A DNA stretch of 64,000 nucleotides from Ascaris suum (Eukaryota > Nematoda > Chromadorea > Rhabditida > Ascarididae): assembly GCA_013433145.1 (NCBI GenBank), contig CM024185.1, forward strand, positions 5,931,001 through 5,995,000, written 5' to 3'. Within the stretch, counting starts at the first letter, position 1; every line of letters begins with the position of its first letter. Made by a program: the position numbers and the translations under genes. Shown here in pieces: positions 61,491 through 64,000 of the stretch. Below the pieces are notes generated by a model. It was not told where the DNA came from and did no database searches. It worked only from the letters and a program-made list of their open reading frames with translations.

Positions 61491-62662
61491 ACTAATACTT
61501 GTGGGATTTGTTGCGTTTGAATGTAGATTATTAGACCTCTAAACCCACAATTAGGTCTCTCATACAAAATATGGATGTGTTTTTACGTGTTAAATTGCCG
61601 TCAGGTGAACCGTAATACGGACAAGAGCATTACCGGAAAAGGTTTATTTACCTTTAGAGTTCTAATAGTGCGGAACGACATTCGATCATTTGGTTGTTTC
61701 TAGCAGTATTAATGAGTTCAGAATAATCCTTGATAGCACTTGGATCATGATTGTCTTAACGATATATTAAAGGTATTTTTAGATGGTATAGATTATAAAT
61801 ATGTTTGCGGTATGAATCGGTAACTCCGTTCCTCATCATTTAGCTCTCGAGAGTTAATGTGTTCTTCTTTGTAGGCTTTTTCTTGCACCTTTGATCGTGA
61901 ATTGCATTGTTTATTTGAGTTGCTTATGCACTTAAATAATACAAATATGAATAATAAAGAAAAATCAACCGTCATATATTATATATTTTAGAAATTGTCG
62001 GCTCTTATTAAAGTTTGTTTTCTAACACAAATCAGAGTCTAAATTCTGCAACACTGTGAGGACTTCAACAACCTCGGTCCGTATCTCAAATTACCTTCAC
62101 CTCTATGAGTAATTTCCTATCAGTGCACCATACTTGTTATATAGTCCCCAAACTTTCAACGTTAATCTCTATGTCCGCTTTTATTTGCATATATGCTTAT
62201 TGGAGATTTCTTCTTCTTTTTTTTTTATTCGTATTTTTATTTATTTGTTTGATTTACATGTGGAATGTGTCGTGCTGTTGGTGCAATTTTGTAATAATAT
62301 CCCTTACTCTATAATTACTGCTTCAAATTAAAAACTAAACCTTATTGGTTGTGATCGGCTAAAGAGCAGGTAATTTTGCTCACGACTTCAAAGAGACATT
62401 CACATCACCGGAATTTTGGTTTAATATTAGAATTTAACTTCTGGAACTTTGCCAATACTTTGAGGATGTGAAAGGTTCATGTAAAATGTCGGCAAATGGT
62501 GCAGGAGATTGTATGTGAGATGCATGCTCGTTTTTCTTTTTAAAGACGGGGTTCGCTATGGTGACTGTTAGTGTCACCGATCCTGCAGGTCTGAATTGCC
62601 TTGCAAAAACAGCACATTCTACCTGACGGGATAGGACATTTCCCGAACTTCTATCAATGACG

Positions 62663-62818
62663 CTAGTCGTCGGTCTCTTTTACTTCTTCGACTGCGGTCT
62701 CAACTTGCCTATTCCATTTTAGTGCCTCTGGTTTCTTTTTCTTAGGCTCTGAGGTGTTTTGGTCGCTTTTGTTCGCTAATCGTTCGCTGTTTCGATCTAG
62801 TTGTTCTCGTTTATGTTT
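62663..62818 (-). CDS. Possible terminal exon of a small charged protein, unrecognised
   Basis: A minus-strand frame ending in TAG at 62663 encodes KHKREQLDRNSERLANKSDQ, then NTSEPKKKKPEALKW, then NRQVETAVEEVKETDD. The mix of Lys, Glu and Asp is unlike chance T-rich translation. GGTAAG at 62819-62824 could be a weak acceptor; the open frame continues upstream to 62863. Further up, MTKFKDDINSRI (from 63083) and AELEIQTISLFDKKF (around 63036) are possible earlier exons. No family is recognised. Confidence 0.3.
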   Translation of the reverse strand, partial: KHKREQLDRNSERLANKSDQNTSEPKKKKPEALKWNRQVETAVEEVKETDD

Positions 62819-63472
62819 CTTACCGTTTGTAATATTTGAGAATATTTTTGATATTTAATTAGCCAAATTTAAAGACAAATTTCATATAAAAGATCATGGT
62901 AATAGTAACAGTGTTCACAGATAAGTTGGTGTGATAACAAAGGATATTAAGTAATATTGTTTATAGTAACTCAACTCTACTCTATATGAATTTCTTATCA
63001 AATAGACTTATTGTCTGAATCTCCAATTCCGCCTTTAGAATCTAACAGATGCGTGAGTTGATATCGTCTTTAAATTTAGTCATGACATCGGATCAGCTTC
63101 TGATGAACGTAGCTGGCTGTCCCTAAGATATGCTCGCCATTGTTCTCCAACTACTCCCAAGCTACAGTTCTAGCCCGTAATGATCCCTTATCCGGGCCAG
63201 TTTCTGCTTTCCGACCATTGCGAGCATGAGGGGGGGGGGGGGGGAAGGAAATATGTGTGGTCATCTTTCTGCAATAATGAGGGGGGAAATGGTGTTTCTG
63301 TGTTTCTTAATTCGGTGCAAATTCCCTGTTCATCGTTTCTCTTCGTTCAAACCACCAGGCGACAGTGGAGTGATGTGTGTCCGATCCTTTCTGACAAGGA
63401 GATTTCCACCTGCCCTCTTGCATCGTTCATCTAAGCATAGAAATCGTCTGTTGTAACTAATATTTTTATAGG

Positions 63473-63983
63473 ATGAAAGAGGTGCCATTATGTTCAGCAT
63501 GTACACGACATCTGAAAGGTGAGCACGAGAGCGCTAATGTTGACGAGTCGTGGAAGTGTTCACTCTGCTTTGGCATGTTGGACTCGCACTTCATAGATCG
63601 TGTCGCCGCAGAGGTTGGCTCGAAATATTTCTCTTGTTTTTTTTTCGTTCATTACTGCTCATAGAGTCTGATTTTTTGAATATTTTCGTTCTATAAATAC
63701 TTCTTTGATCTGAACCGAAATGAAGTACCTAAAATAACACAAAAGTAAGGGTGCTCAAAAGAAAGTCCAGTTGTGGTTTCCAAAAAAGATTCGTTGCGGT
63801 GCTCAAAAAAGGGCTCCATCGCGGTGCTTCTGGCGTCCACCTTGCTGGTGCTTATCTGTCAGCGTTCAGTAAACCTCTTTCTAGCGCATTATGATGGTTG
63901 ATAAATCTGGAAGACCGTTAGTGCGATAATGGTTGACATTTGTCAAGAGGGTTTCGACAGTCGAAAGTTGGTCATTTCTCTTG
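63473..63983 (+). CDS. PUS10: tRNA pseudouridine synthase Pus10, first exons (continues beyond window)
   Basis: Pus10 makes pseudouridine at positions 54/55 of tRNA in archaea and many animals. Exon one is 63473-63613 (donor GTTGGC) and exon two 63950-63983 (donor GTAGAT). They join in phase 0 and give 58 residues. LCSACTRHL and CSLCFGMLD form the paired CxxC zinc motif that opens Pus10; human Pus10 has CNVCLGIL there. FIDRVAAEGFDSRKLVISL aligns with the human FIKKV...ASGFEFTSLVFSV. An acceptor TTTTATAG lies two bases before the ATG, as for leader trans-splicing or a 5' UTR intron. The 34-base exon two and its weak acceptor (CAAGAG) are the least sure part. THUMP and catalytic domains lie outside the window. 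Confidence 0.75.
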
Positions 63984-64000
63984 GTAGATCAATTTAGCTT

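Larger units (their letters stand above)
59702..63472. other. Spacer between the divergent ZNF598 and PUS10
   Basis: 3.8 kb separating two divergently transcribed genes, so both promoters should lie here. I see no clear TATA or CpG-like element. It holds the 109-bp tandem duplication, a TTACC-rich cluster, a possible minus-strand exon at 62663-62818 and a G15 run. Confidence 0.5.

Overview
The window is animal nuclear DNA: AT-rich, with short coding exons (34-264 bases) separated by introns of about 0.15 to 2.1 kb, GT-AG boundaries and mostly nematode-like TTTCAG acceptors. Four conserved genes can be read from their protein sequence: the end of dymeclin (DYM), a complete LET-767/17-beta-HSD12/HSDL1-type short-chain dehydrogenase, a complete 18-exon ZNF598/Hel2 ribosome-collision ubiquitin ligase, and the start of a PUS10 tRNA pseudouridine synthase. 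Gene structure, the acceptor consensus, SL-like acceptors just before start codons and frequent poly-G/poly-C runs suggest a nematode, perhaps of the rhabditid/strongylid side; this is inference, not proof.

Layout. 1-323: intron of DYM. 324-1908 (+): last three DYM exons. 1925-2272 (+): a possible tiny downstream gene whose acceptor lies 16 bases after the DYM stop. 2.3-15.9 kb: mostly AT-rich non-coding sequence with a palindromic tandem repeat near 6.6 kb. 15,926-24,546 (+): dehydrogenase in seven exons, 319 codons. 24.5-42.4 kb: no gene recognised by family, but the plus strand stays T-rich like the introns of the plus-strand genes and holds several exon-like ORFs, some joining in phase, so unrecognised plus-strand genes are likely. 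42,695-59,701 (-): ZNF598, reconstructed as 18 phase-consistent exons giving about 973 residues. 59.7-63.4 kb: spacer with a 109-bp tandem duplication, an inverted piece of it, and a possible minus-strand terminal exon. 63,473 to the end (+): PUS10 start.

The conserved genes are housekeeping functions that do not form one pathway: Golgi organisation (dymeclin), ER lipid/steroid reduction (dehydrogenase), ribosome-associated quality control (ZNF598) and tRNA modification (PUS10). No bacterial-type operon, CRISPR array, rRNA, tRNA or intact transposon was seen. The most unusual things are the duplicated phase-0 exon modules in ZNF598, its apparent lack of the usual C-ter­minal helical domain, the possible zero-spacing downstream cistron after DYM, and the repeat families. 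Exon ends were worked out by hand from splice motifs and reading phase; candidate exons without a family match are marked with low confidence, because T-rich DNA produces protein-like ORFs by chance.
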